From positions 1 through 47,521 of the forward strand of contig PAJP01000004.1 in assembly GCA_002706095.1 (NCBI GenBank): a stretch of DNA of 47,521 nt, given 5' to 3'. Positions 25,746 through 33,755 of this stretch are shown one piece after another. Each line of letters starts with the position of its first letter. The stretch's first letter is position 1. The notes below the pieces were generated by a model that did no database searches, was not told the origin of the DNA, and saw nothing but the letters and a program-made list of their open reading frames with translations. Both the position numbers and the translations under genes were made by a program. This DNA is from Methylophaga sp. (GTDB lineage: Bacteria > Pseudomonadota > Gammaproteobacteria > Nitrosococcales > Methylophagaceae).

Positions 25746-26378
25746 TTACCAGCTAAGCTCTGGGTCGATACATTGATAAATCTGACCCAAACTCTGTTCA
25801 GTCTTGAGTAGCTCATGGGCCAGTCTCGCTACTTCTTTCCGATGAATCAAACCATGAACTTCTTGATGTTGTGAGAGCTGACCGGTGTGGGTGATATCAC
25901 CGTCTTTCAGACCGCCAGGGCGCAGTATGGTGTAATCAAGAGTACTGGTTTGCAGCCAGGACTCGGCCAGCGATTTCTCTCTTGCCGCTGCTCCAAATCC
26001 TTGCTTAGAGCGCTCAGACAAATATTGCCATGAGTCACCACAACCTAGTGATGTCACCAGTAGAAAGCGCTTGATATCGTGAGCTTCCATGGCATTAATC
26101 AGGTAGCGATGACCGATATAATCCACTGGCACATCAGCACGGTAACTGCCCATCGTTGATATGACCCAAGCCTCTTTTGGCAGGCTGGAAACCGTCTGTT
26201 CTACCTGTGCTTGAATGGTGGCATCACAACTTAGTGCCTGCACTTTTAGCTCGGCTAACCGTGGGTTTTTTGCGGGGTCTCTAGCGACCCCTATTACTTC
26301 AAAACCCTGATCATGAAAATACTCCACCATGGCTGCGCCTAAACCACTGGCCGCACCGAAAATAACAACCGTTTGCAT
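25746..26378 (-). CDS. NAD(P)-binding atypical short-chain dehydrogenase (NmrA/SDR-a5-like)
   Basis: About 210 residues from the ATG at 26378, preceded by AGGAGAAAGT; an upstream in-frame ATG (26447) lacks a ribosome binding site. Rossmann start MQTVVIFGAASGLGAAMVEY (GxxxGxG), then LLVTSLGCGDS, YTILRPGGLKDG and a C-terminal ALAH-like helix. The active-site YxxxK of classical SDRs is absent, so it likely binds NAD(P) as an epimerase- or NmrA-like protein. Reaction unknown. Confidence 0.85.
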   Translation of the reverse strand: MQTVVIFGAASGLGAAMVEYFHDQGFEVIGVARDPAKNPRLAELKVQALSCDATIQAQVEQTVSSLPKEAWVISTMGSYRADVPVDYIGHRYLINAMEAHDIKRFLLVTSLGCGDSWQYLSERSKQGFGAAAREKSLAESWLQTSTLDYTILRPGGLKDGDITHTGQLSQHQEVHGLIHRKEVARLAHELLKTEQSLGQIYQCIDPELSW

Positions 26379-26613
26379 ACTTTCTCCTAGTTTGAACAGG
26401 TGATCAGTGTCTATTGATTCTGGAAGAAATACCAGTGACCCCATCATACAAATCCGGTAGAACTATGAATATGGAAAAAGTCATGGCTGGGAAACCATTT
26501 TGTCCTGATTTCTGAACCGAATAGGACAAAGCTTCAAACGCCAATGAACCACATGAAATTAAGTGGCTGGCATCAATAAAACAAAAATAGATTCAACATC
26601 CATAGGAGAAAGT

Positions 26614-27339
26614 ATGAGAGAAAGAGTAAGAATGCAGTTGCTGGTTTTTATCACCTTAATATTGATGGGGCATGCTGCATTAGCTGAATCGCAAATAGAG
26701 AGAAACAACCTAAACGGTTTTTGGGTAGAAACCTCTGGCAGAGGAGTGTTAGCGATTGACGGTGATATAGCGACTTTTTCTCCAAAGGGCGATTTGAAGG
26801 CTGAGGATCGGTATCGGGTCGAGCAGAACGGCAATGATGTGACACTGACGCCAGGCAAAAGCAGTGTCACATTTCATAAAACAATGACTACCACCATTGA
26901 CTGGAATAAGCCTGTGCTGAGCCTTAAACACAATCGTTATACATTCGTTCCGGCACCAGAAATAAAAGCTGCTGAGCTGGACGGTTACTGGGTTGAAAAA
27001 AGCAAAACAGGGAATACGCTGGAAATACGAGCGATGGAGTACAAAGACCAGGCGAGTCGCTATGATTTTTATTGGTGGAAGGTCAATAACGCCTATGCGA
27101 GTTATCAACAAGGCGTGGATGAAGATGTACCACTCAAAATCGTCAATGGTTTTGTTTTTACTAACCCCAACTTATCTGATGCCTATCGTCACTACGCCAT
27201 AAAACGAGAAGGTGAAACTATTTATTATGTCGATAGTAATGGTGCAACCTGGTCAGAAACTAAAACCAAGACGCTCAAACAGTATCAACCACCCAAAGGT
27301 TATAGAGATATGACGGCCATCGTCGAGCAATATCAGTGA
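26614..27339 (+). CDS. Secreted protein with two lipocalin-like repeats, unknown function
   Basis: About 241 residues from the ATG at 26614 (AGGAGAAAGT upstream; a GTG at 26563 in frame is less likely). Signal peptide RMQLLVFITLILMGHAALAE. The mature part has two similar halves, each starting LNGFWVE or LDGYWVEKS, a beta-strand-rich pattern as in lipocalin-like domains. Family not recognised. It stands alone between the SDR and PAP2 genes and is followed by a terminator. Confidence 0.75.
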   Translation: MRERVRMQLLVFITLILMGHAALAESQIERNNLNGFWVETSGRGVLAIDGDIATFSPKGDLKAEDRYRVEQNGNDVTLTPGKSSVTFHKTMTTTIDWNKPVLSLKHNRYTFVPAPEIKAAELDGYWVEKSKTGNTLEIRAMEYKDQASRYDFYWWKVNNAYASYQQGVDEDVPLKIVNGFVFTNPNLSDAYRHYAIKREGETIYYVDSNGATWSETKTKTLKQYQPPKGYRDMTAIVEQYQ

Positions 27340-27370
27340 TCTTCCTTCATCATGAATAACGCTTAATATT

Positions 27371-27397
27371 AAGGGGCTAAAGTGATGGCCCTTTTTT
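27371..27397 (+). terminator. Intrinsic terminator
   Basis: AAGGG (27371-27375) with CCCTT (27389-27393), one bulged G, and T6 (27392-27397). It follows the secreted protein gene by 30 bases. Confidence 0.6.
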
Positions 27398-27495
27398 ATT
27401 CCCCGTGGTGATAGTTTTATCCAGGTTAGTGACGTCTTTCACATTTGCAGATAAGGTAGAGCGACTTCATCATTTTCATAGCAATAAGGATGCGT

Positions 27496-28197
27496 ATGCA
27501 GAGATTACTGACCTGGTTTGGACGACGAGAACTCGCATTTTGGATTGTGCTGCTGTTGCTATCCGGCTCTATGTGGTTATTCATGGAAGTGGCCGACGAA
27601 GTCATGGAAGGTGAGACACAAGCGATTGATGAAAGGATTTTGTTGTCTTTGCGTCATGCCGATAACCCTGAAGAACTGTTGGGACCACCCTGGTTAGAAC
27701 AAGTCGGGCATGACATCACCGCGCTTGGTGGCAATACCGTGCTGACATTGCTCAGCGTTTGGGTGATGATTTTTTTATTACTGATTCATAAACGTAAATT
27801 AGCCTTGGTCGTGCTATTGGCCACCGGCGGCGCATTACTTGCCAGCTTTATGTTGAAGAGTGGCTTTGACAGGGCAAGACCGGATTTAGTGACACACGCC
27901 ACCATGGTTTACACATCAAGCTTTCCCAGCGGGCACTCTATGTTATCAGCCAGTACTTACCTGACACTGGGGGCTTTGCTGGCACAGTTTCAAACCAGCT
28001 GGCAGGTGAAAATACTCATTATTTGTACATCCATTCTGTTAACAGTATTGGTCGGTATCAGCCGTGTTTATCTGGGCGTGCATTGGCCGACAGATGTTGT
28101 CGCTGGTTGGACGGTAGGTTCTGCCTGGGCCCTTATGTGTTGGTATCTGTCTCGTCAGTTTGTGCATGAAAAAATCGACACGGTGTCGAATGAGTAA
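27496..28197 (+). CDS. PAP2-superfamily membrane phosphatase
   Basis: About 233 residues from the ATG at 27496 (AAGGA five bases upstream; an ATG at 27490 is in the same frame). Six hydrophobic helices. All three catalytic motifs are intact: KSGFDRARP (KX6RP), SFPSGHS and SRVYLGVHWPTDVV (SRX5HX3D). It should dephosphorylate lipid phosphates such as phosphatidic acid or undecaprenyl pyrophosphate at the periplasmic face. It leads a four-gene cluster with DUF1206, a lipid kinase and a DUF2383 protein. Confidence 0.92.
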   Translation: MQRLLTWFGRRELAFWIVLLLLSGSMWLFMEVADEVMEGETQAIDERILLSLRHADNPEELLGPPWLEQVGHDITALGGNTVLTLLSVWVMIFLLLIHKRKLALVVLLATGGALLASFMLKSGFDRARPDLVTHATMVYTSSFPSGHSMLSASTYLTLGALLAQFQTSWQVKILIICTSILLTVLVGISRVYLGVHWPTDVVAGWTVGSAWALMCWYLSRQFVHEKIDTVSNE

Positions 28198-28203
28198 TCA
28201 GCT

Positions 28204-28989
28204 TTGAGTCACTCAACGACATATCAAATTCTGGCACGTATGGGCTATGCTGCCAGAGGGCTTATCTATGTCACTATTGGCGTGTTGGCTTTTCTCTCTA
28301 CGCTAGGATTGGGAGGAGAGGAGGCGAGTAGCAAAGGTGCCATTCTCAATCTCAAAGAGCAGCCTTTTGGTCAAACGCTGTTAGTCATCCTGATTATTGG
28401 TTTGCTCGGCTACATTATTTGGCGCTTTACTCAAGGCATCAAAGATGCCGACGGGCATGGTCATTCGTTTAAAGGCCTGGTTGTGCGTGGTTCCTTAATC
28501 GTAAGTGCCATTACTCACAGTATTCTTTGTTACTGGACCATCAAATTATTGCTTCATAACACAGAGGACTCGTCAGGCGATTCGGCATCTTCCAGCCTCT
28601 CGGCCTATCTGGGATCAGACATCACGGCTTTCGTCGTTGGTATTATTGGCTTGATATTAGTTGGTGTGGGTGTTGCTCACCTGTTTAAAGGCTATAAAGC
28701 TCGATTTGAGCAATATATGGCTATCCCAGAGTCTCAATATCGCTGGATCAAGAAAGTCTGTCAGTTTGGGCTGATATCGAGAGGCATCGTCTGGTGCATT
28801 ATTGGTTGGGTTGTGCTGCGTTCCGCCTTTATTTCTGGCACCAGTGAAAATAAAGGGATCAGTGACGCGTTGGAATGGTTACAGACAACACCTTTTGGCA
28901 GTTGGCTCACCATGACGGTGGCTATCGGCTTAATAGCTTTTGGTCTTTATAGCTTTCTGGAAGCGGTATATCGCCGTATTGAGCATTAG
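28204..28989 (+). CDS. DUF1206 family membrane protein
   Basis: 261 residues with about six hydrophobic helices. DUF1206 repeats show as MGYAARGLIYVTIGVLAFLS, IRG-like VVRGSLIVSAITH and FGLISRGIVWCIIGWVVL. TTG start at 28204, six bases after the PAP2 stop; a later ATG (28240) is possible. Function unknown. It is part of the PAP2 cluster. Confidence 0.85.
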   Translation: MSHSTTYQILARMGYAARGLIYVTIGVLAFLSTLGLGGEEASSKGAILNLKEQPFGQTLLVILIIGLLGYIIWRFTQGIKDADGHGHSFKGLVVRGSLIVSAITHSILCYWTIKLLLHNTEDSSGDSASSSLSAYLGSDITAFVVGIIGLILVGVGVAHLFKGYKARFEQYMAIPESQYRWIKKVCQFGLISRGIVWCIIGWVVLRSAFISGTSENKGISDALEWLQTTPFGSWLTMTVAIGLIAFGLYSFLEAVYRRIEH

Positions 28990-29013
28990 GCGATCACATA
29001 CAGGGAATAATTT

Positions 29014-29910
29014 ATGCAGCATGCCTTGATACTGATTAACCCTCACAGCCGTAACGGCAGTGAAGATGCTTTGCAAGAAGCCATAGAAACACTAAAGTCT
29101 GGCGGGTTTGAGGTTTCAGTGAAAGAAACCGAAAGCGAAGATCACTTAGTCACACTCATTGAAAATTATGAACATGAGGATGGTGTGATTGTCCTCGCTG
29201 GTGGTGATGGCACTATCAGCACGGGGCTGGAAGCGATACATAAATATCAACGCACCATGGCGATATTCCCACTGGGAACAGCCAATGACCTGGCGCGATC
29301 GCTGGGTGTGCCAGAAGATTTAATCGCCGCAGCACAAGTCATTGTTGATGGTAAACGCGAACGAATCAGCCTGGGTAAAGTAAATAACCATTTTTTTGTG
29401 AATGTTGCTCATATCGGGCTGGGCGTGGATGTCACCCGAGAACTCAGCTCAGATAGCAAAAAATGGTTTGGTGTGTTGGCCTATTTAGGTGCCTTCATCA
29501 AAGCTTTCAAACGAAACAAAAGCTTTAAAGTCCATATCAAAACCGATGACTGGCAGAGCTCAAGCCGAGCGATTCACCTTGCTGTCGGCAATGGCCGGTA
29601 TTACGGTGGGGGCAATATTGTTGACCAACGCTCTACCTTAGTAAACGGTCAGCTTCATTTGTTTTTTATCAAGCCACGACCTTGGTGGCAATTGTTATTA
29701 TTAGGGCCTAATTTACGTGATGGGGCATTGGCAAATGAGCGTCATATCGTGCGTCACTCTGCTCAACACTTTAGTATTCACACGTCTAAACCCAAAGAGC
29801 TGGAAGCTGATGGTGAATTTAAAACCACGACCCCTGTCGAATTTGAGATTATCCCTGAAGACATAGAGGCTATTGTCGGGGACATACCTACCGATTCTGG
29901 AGACGTTTAA
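29014..29910 (+). CDS. Diacylglycerol-kinase-type lipid kinase (YegS/DgkB-like)
   Basis: 298 residues. The catalytic domain carries LINPHSRNGSE, VLAGGDGTISTGLEAI (GGDGT, nucleotide loop), FPLGTANDLARSLGV and the C-terminal KELEADGE motif. It would phosphorylate a lipid such as phosphatidylglycerol or diacylglycerol using ATP. With the PAP2 phosphatase three genes away it could act on one lipid pool. ATG at 29014 follows AGGGAAT. Confidence 0.92.
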   Translation: MQHALILINPHSRNGSEDALQEAIETLKSGGFEVSVKETESEDHLVTLIENYEHEDGVIVLAGGDGTISTGLEAIHKYQRTMAIFPLGTANDLARSLGVPEDLIAAAQVIVDGKRERISLGKVNNHFFVNVAHIGLGVDVTRELSSDSKKWFGVLAYLGAFIKAFKRNKSFKVHIKTDDWQSSSRAIHLAVGNGRYYGGGNIVDQRSTLVNGQLHLFFIKPRPWWQLLLLGPNLRDGALANERHIVRHSAQHFSIHTSKPKELEADGEFKTTTPVEFEIIPEDIEAIVGDIPTDSGDV

Positions 29911-29911
29911 T

Positions 29912-30346
29912 ATGTCGATAATACGAACAGATGCACAGGCTGATGCTCTGGAAATTCTGAAATTAATCATACAAACAGTCGATTTTTACCGTGTAATGGG
30001 TGAAGAATTAAGCAAAGAAAATATTCAGCACCAGCTATTTGATATCGCAGATGAACGTGAAGCGTTCATTACCTCTTTTCAGCAAGTCACCAAAGAACTC
30101 GGCGACTTACCTTCCACCCCCGATGCCGACAGAGAATGGATTGAAGAAATCGCTGGAAAACTGACTCAACTCTTTTCGGATGATCCTAAAAATGCGATTG
30201 AAGCAAAATGTCTTGAGAAAGATGAAGTACTGGCCAACCTTGTTAACACCACCACACTCGGTGAACAGTCAGCAGAAATCAAACAACGCTTAGACGCACT
30301 CAATCAACACTTGATAAGTTCAAAATCGCGTTTAGCTGGAGACTAG
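29912..30346 (+). CDS. DUF2383 (PA2169-type) ferritin-like four-helix protein
   Basis: About 144 residues from the ATG at 29912, one base after the lipid kinase stop; a TTG frame from 29873 would overlap it and looks spurious. The pattern ALEILKLIIQTVDFYRVMGE, FDIADEREAFITSFQQVTKEL and KNAIEAKCLEKDEVLANLV is that of DUF2383, a four-helix bundle of unknown function. No signal peptide. It closes the PAP2 cluster; the 163-bp element X starts 57 bases beyond. Confidence 0.82.
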   Translation: MSIIRTDAQADALEILKLIIQTVDFYRVMGEELSKENIQHQLFDIADEREAFITSFQQVTKELGDLPSTPDADREWIEEIAGKLTQLFSDDPKNAIEAKCLEKDEVLANLVNTTTLGEQSAEIKQRLDALNQHLISSKSRLAGD

Positions 30347-30403
30347 GACTGAGTTAAACAGTGCCGTGCTATTAAATTTGAATCCAAAAGCGACCACTAT
30401 GCT

Positions 30404-30566
30404 GGCACTATTTTTCACCCTAGATTCAAATTTTTGGCCTCATAATTCTCTAAATAAAAAATGACTTTCATTAATAATCAACGTGTTAGACTTTTTAAAA
30501 ATGAATTATAAGGCCGCCTCTTTAATATTTATTATGAGGCCAGTGGCCTCATAAAACATACTGTTA
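30404..30566 (+). repeat. 163-bp repeat element X, copy 2, immediately upstream of island B
   Basis: Ungapped alignment to 12181-12343 with differences concentrated in three blocks, while the two inverted repeats are kept. IR1 arms are GGCCTCATAATTC (30436-30448) and GAATTATAAGGCC (30503-30515), one mismatch. IR2 is TTATGAGGCC/GGCCTCATAA around AGT, now perfect. The element ends ATACTGTTA, and GTTAAAT there fits the integron core GTTRRRY. The island's first gene starts 9 bases later. Confidence 0.85.
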
Positions 30567-30574
30567 AATTGCTT

Positions 30575-31210
30575 ATGAATGATGATCCAAGAACAGAGCC
30601 ATTAAAAGAATGGAATCGGCTTGCTCGGGAAAATACCGAGAATGCCATTGTTTCATCCATGTTCGAGGCAGGTTCAAAATCTAGTGCGCCGATTGAGCAG
30701 TTTTCCACTTGGCTGCTGGTAGGTACTGCTGCAGTTGCATCATTTTTATTAGCCAACTCAGACAAATTAGTTCCCTTAATTACTAAAACCGGATTTCTAG
30801 TCTGTGGTGCATTTCTTTGTCTTTCATGTATGTCTGGATTAATTTCAAAAATATACGCATTAAGATGCCAAATTGGAATTAAAGTCGGTGAAGCAATACG
30901 TGAAACATTCCTAGTTCATTTAGAGAGCTATGAAAAAGAAGAAGAGAAAATTAAAAAAGGGGCAGGTTTTTGGGGTATAACACTCGAAACTGGTATCCGC
31001 ATGGAAAGAGTATTAGAGGAATTTTTTAAACCTCAACCACTAATAGTTAAGTGGCTTGCTATGCGAATCCTAAAGAAACACCAAGACAATCCGCAAGTAG
31101 GCTACCTGCCACTTATATCAATGATTAATAGGCAAAGTTTCTTTGCTATTTTACAAGCATTTTTGTTTTTGGGTTTTCTTGTTTCAGGGTTTATTTATGC
31201 CGCAATTTAA
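30575..31210 (+). CDS. Three-helix membrane protein of unknown function, in putative gene cassette
   Basis: About 211 residues from the ATG at 30575 (TTG at 30569 is also in frame). Hydrophobic helices at about 47-66 (TWLLVGTAAVASFLLANSD), 72-99 (FLVCGAFLCLSCMSG) and at the C-terminus (ILQAFLFLGFLVSGFIYAAI). A charged helical segment (about 100-180) lies between. I do not recognise a family. The stop codon lies inside the attC-like site, as usual for cassette genes. Confidence 0.75.
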   Translation: MNDDPRTEPLKEWNRLARENTENAIVSSMFEAGSKSSAPIEQFSTWLLVGTAAVASFLLANSDKLVPLITKTGFLVCGAFLCLSCMSGLISKIYALRCQIGIKVGEAIRETFLVHLESYEKEEEKIKKGAGFWGITLETGIRMERVLEEFFKPQPLIVKWLAMRILKKHQDNPQVGYLPLISMINRQSFFAILQAFLFLGFLVSGFIYAAI

Positions 31211-31276
31211 CAAGGCGCTCGTTCGGACGCAAACTACGCTGCGCTTCGTTTGCGCCGCACAGCTTGATCGTTAGCT
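31205..31276 (+). repeat. Putative attC site 2
   Basis: R'' box ATTTAAC (31205-31211) fits RYYYAAC exactly. GACGCAAAC (31226-31234) pairs with GTTTGCG plus C (31248-31255) around a GC-rich loop (TACGCTGCGCTTC). R' box GTTAGCT (31270-31276) fits GTTRRRY at six of seven positions. The size, 72 bp, and the palindrome layout are typical of integron attC sites. Confidence 0.8.
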
Positions 31277-31295
31277 GCTAGAAGTGGGTGGGGGT

Positions 31296-32057
31296 ATGGG
31301 AAGAAAGAAGAATAAGCGCAAGCAGAGTGGAGTTTTAGCGGGTCACAAAAAAGTAGGAACGAAGTTTCTACCGCCGATGATGCAACTCCCGAATATGAAG
31401 AGTACTAGTTACGTTAATCAGCTCCTACCGGAGTTAATATGGGTAGGATTGATCAATGATAACGTCGGTTATATTCGCGGCGCTCGATTATTAGAGAACG
31501 TGTTTCTGTCTGTTAAAGCAGTATTAAATAATAATGTTACTGGAAACTTTGCTTTTTCTACTTCATATAAGCAGCTTAGTGATGCGCAGCAACTAGAGTT
31601 AGTCCGACGATTGTCGATGCTGGGGATAATCGATGAACTGAGAGAATACTTGAGTCCTTTAACGCTACTTTATGATCACTTCCCAATGAGGTTCTTAGGC
31701 CCACCTGACGAACTAATTGAACATAAGGTTCTTCTTTCAAATATATCTTCGTGCGTTGATAAGCACATGAATAAGTACGAAACACCAGGGATAGTGCTAA
31801 ACGGAACCCCTTTATTATCAAGGTTGGTGACCGAAACCATATCGTTTCCATCTAACATGGATTTACCTGATTTTAACGCTGTGGTTAACTCCCCTGAATC
31901 TGAAGAGGCAAAAAGAGCTGCTGGTTTTATGAGAGCTAATGCTCTTGCTGAATTTCCAGCTTTGGAGTTAGCGGATAATTGGCCGAGATATTTTTGGAAT
32001 CGAGGGTTTGAGCTTTCTCCTTGTGAGCCTTTGGGGGAAATTGACGAAGATGAGTGA
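31296..32057 (+). CDS. Unknown protein, first gene of a two-gene cassette with a DUF5677 protein
   Basis: About 253 residues from the ATG at 31296; a GTG at 31284 is also in frame. Basic N-terminus GRKKNKRKQSGVLAGHKKVG is followed by KFLPPMMQLPNMKSTSYVNQ and LLPELIWVGLINDN, a motif set I have seen in proteins adjacent to DUF5677 but cannot name. No membrane segment or signal peptide. It overlaps the next gene by 8 bases, so the two are translationally coupled and probably work together. Confidence 0.75.
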   Translation: MGRKKNKRKQSGVLAGHKKVGTKFLPPMMQLPNMKSTSYVNQLLPELIWVGLINDNVGYIRGARLLENVFLSVKAVLNNNVTGNFAFSTSYKQLSDAQQLELVRRLSMLGIIDELREYLSPLTLLYDHFPMRFLGPPDELIEHKVLLSNISSCVDKHMNKYETPGIVLNGTPLLSRLVTETISFPSNMDLPDFNAVVNSPESEEAKRAAGFMRANALAEFPALELADNWPRYFWNRGFELSPCEPLGEIDEDE

Positions 32058-32862
32058 AATTCAAAAGCGCTTATGGGATTTTATTAGGGACTTTTCTGAA
32101 AATGTAAGTCTAGGTTTTGAAGAAAGGTGGGCGAAAGTCAAACCAGACCTGTACGACAAGCACAAGCATGAGGCAGTTGGCGGGTTGTTGGCTCGTCAAG
32201 CGACGATGGCCATCGAAATGGCTCGTTCACCGATGATGTGGAATGGAAATGTAGCACCTTTACTATTGCGAACTATGACTGATGGCTACATCACTTTATC
32301 TTGGATTCTGGACGATATTGATGATAGATCAAAGAAATATATTGATTATGGGCTAGGCCAAGAAAAGCTTTTTATTGAGCATCTAGAGGAATCTGTTCGA
32401 GAAGACACGGATGGAGATGATGTAGATAGAGTTAAAGCCATGATTGAGTTTCGTAAATCTTGGTTAGAGTCGCAAATAGCAGAGTGGGCTACAATCGTAA
32501 ATATTGGTTCTTGGTCGGGAATGTCAACTAGAGAAATGGCAAAATCGATAGGTAGAGAGTCCATCTATAAATTTGCGTATGCTCCGTTTAGTGGTCCCGC
32601 GCATAACATGTGGCAGCATGTCGGTTTGTATCATATGGAACCCTGTACAAATCCTTTGCATAAGGGGCATTTAGTACCATTTGTTCGTCCAGCGCCACAT
32701 GATCCTGAATACTTATATTTAGCATCTAAATATGTATCCCAAAGCTTTGAAGTGTTTGATGAAAAGTTGGATATTTCGGTAGAAAGAGAACTTCCTATAG
32801 ATTTCTTTGTGAATCATGGTTTTTGGGAGTACGAAGATGGTGAGGAAAATGACCGCAGCTAA
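32050..32862 (+). CDS. DUF5677 family protein, second gene of the cassette pair
   Basis: 270 residues from the ATG at 32050. The conserved core is an all-helical segment (HKHEAVGGLLARQATMAIEM, ARSPMMWNGNVAPLLLRTMT, DGYITLSWIL) of DUF5677, whose function is unknown. It ends with FSGPAHNMWQHVGLYHMEPC, where a histidine pair and W look conserved. TAA at 32860-32862 is within attC-like site 3. The pair is a self-contained mobile module. Confidence 0.8.
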   Translation: MSEIQKRLWDFIRDFSENVSLGFEERWAKVKPDLYDKHKHEAVGGLLARQATMAIEMARSPMMWNGNVAPLLLRTMTDGYITLSWILDDIDDRSKKYIDYGLGQEKLFIEHLEESVREDTDGDDVDRVKAMIEFRKSWLESQIAEWATIVNIGSWSGMSTREMAKSIGRESIYKFAYAPFSGPAHNMWQHVGLYHMEPCTNPLHKGHLVPFVRPAPHDPEYLYLASKYVSQSFEVFDEKLDISVERELPIDFFVNHGFWEYEDGEENDRS

Positions 32863-32961
32863 CAATTGGCTTCAAGGGACATCACTCCGCGGCGCTCATT
32901 TGTGGCTAAATGCAACAAGCCTCGCCCCGCTGCGTAATGCCCCTGAGCCTGAGCGTTAACC
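32857..32961 (+). repeat. Putative attC site 3
   Basis: TAAC (32860-32863) and L'' GGCTTCAAGGG pair with CCCTGAGCC (32941-32949) and GTTAACC (32955-32961), leaving unpaired bases. The central part (GCGGCGCTCATTTGTGG... onward) is a variable loop. At 105 bp it is longer than attC site 2. The boxes are slightly degenerate. Confidence 0.7.
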
Positions 32962-33000
32962 CGTTTAAGAGGTCCAGCTTGGATATTGAAGAAATCAATA

Positions 33001-33040
33001 GGGTCAGAATATTTGATTTTAGCCATTTTTACACTGACCC
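33001..33040. repeat. Short inverted repeat downstream of attC site 3
   Basis: GGGTCAG (33001-33007) and CTGACCC (33034-33040) around an A/T-rich centre, possibly a remnant of a small element. No transposase is visible. Confidence 0.45.
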
Positions 33041-33086
33041 AAATAATTAGGGATTTTAATTTCAATCATTAAGGACAAACACTATC

Positions 33087-33680
33087 ATGCTAAAAACTTA
33101 CCTTAAGTACGCACATCGTTTTCTGTTTATTGTGCTTGCAAGTATCTCCATGCAAGCTCACGCTTCGGATCGCCTTATTCCTGAGCGTATTGAGTCGTTT
33201 GAAATTAATGGTCTTTCGCTTAACTCCTCAGTCGAAGATTTCAAGGAGCTCACAAAGAATGACTTTAAATGCAGAGTTAAGGATCGTTTAGAGGTCAATT
33301 ATTGGACTTGTCGTTCTAACCAGAAACAAAAAAACAAGATAAAGCTAATAGTGGGCATTGATAACAATAAAATCGTATCAATTAACTTCTCCAGCCAAAG
33401 CACCACAAATTCATTTGCTCAGTTAAGAAGTGACATCGCGGAATTGAATCAGGTATTACTCGAAGAAGGTGTCGCTCAAACAGAGAAAAATATGAACGAC
33501 GAGAACATATTTTTTTATAAAAACGATGAGTCGCCTGTCACGTCTATGACAGAAATGTTTCTTAAGACTACGCTTGAGTGTTCAATGGAAAAACCAAGTA
33601 TCTATGGCTTGGAAGTCACAATAATGACAGTTGGCCAGCTTGATAACGTCGGCGTGACGATGTACAAAAAACACTGCTAA
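33087..33680 (+). CDS. Small secreted protein of unknown function
   Basis: 197 residues with signal peptide (RFLFIVLASISMQAHA, cleavage AHA/SD). Four cysteines in the mature part (about C69, C81, and two near the C-terminus) may form disulphides. The pattern FEINGLSLNSSVEDFKELTK and YWTCRSNQKQKNKIKLIVGI suggests an alpha/beta fold. No family recognised. It follows the last attC-like site and could itself be acquired. Confidence 0.7.
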   Translation: MLKTYLKYAHRFLFIVLASISMQAHASDRLIPERIESFEINGLSLNSSVEDFKELTKNDFKCRVKDRLEVNYWTCRSNQKQKNKIKLIVGIDNNKIVSINFSSQSTTNSFAQLRSDIAELNQVLLEEGVAQTEKNMNDENIFFYKNDESPVTSMTEMFLKTTLECSMEKPSIYGLEVTIMTVGQLDNVGVTMYKKHC

Positions 33681-33755
33681 CAAAACCAAGTTGGCCGCCC
33701 CTTTAGCTAGTACTGTATTTCCTGTTATCAATCTGTCTATATGAGAGGGTTTCCA

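Noticed and set aside
32859-33065. Minus-strand frame including MAKIKYSDPIDFFNI
   Set aside because: It runs across the attC-like site and the 40-bp inverted repeat and has no homology I can name.
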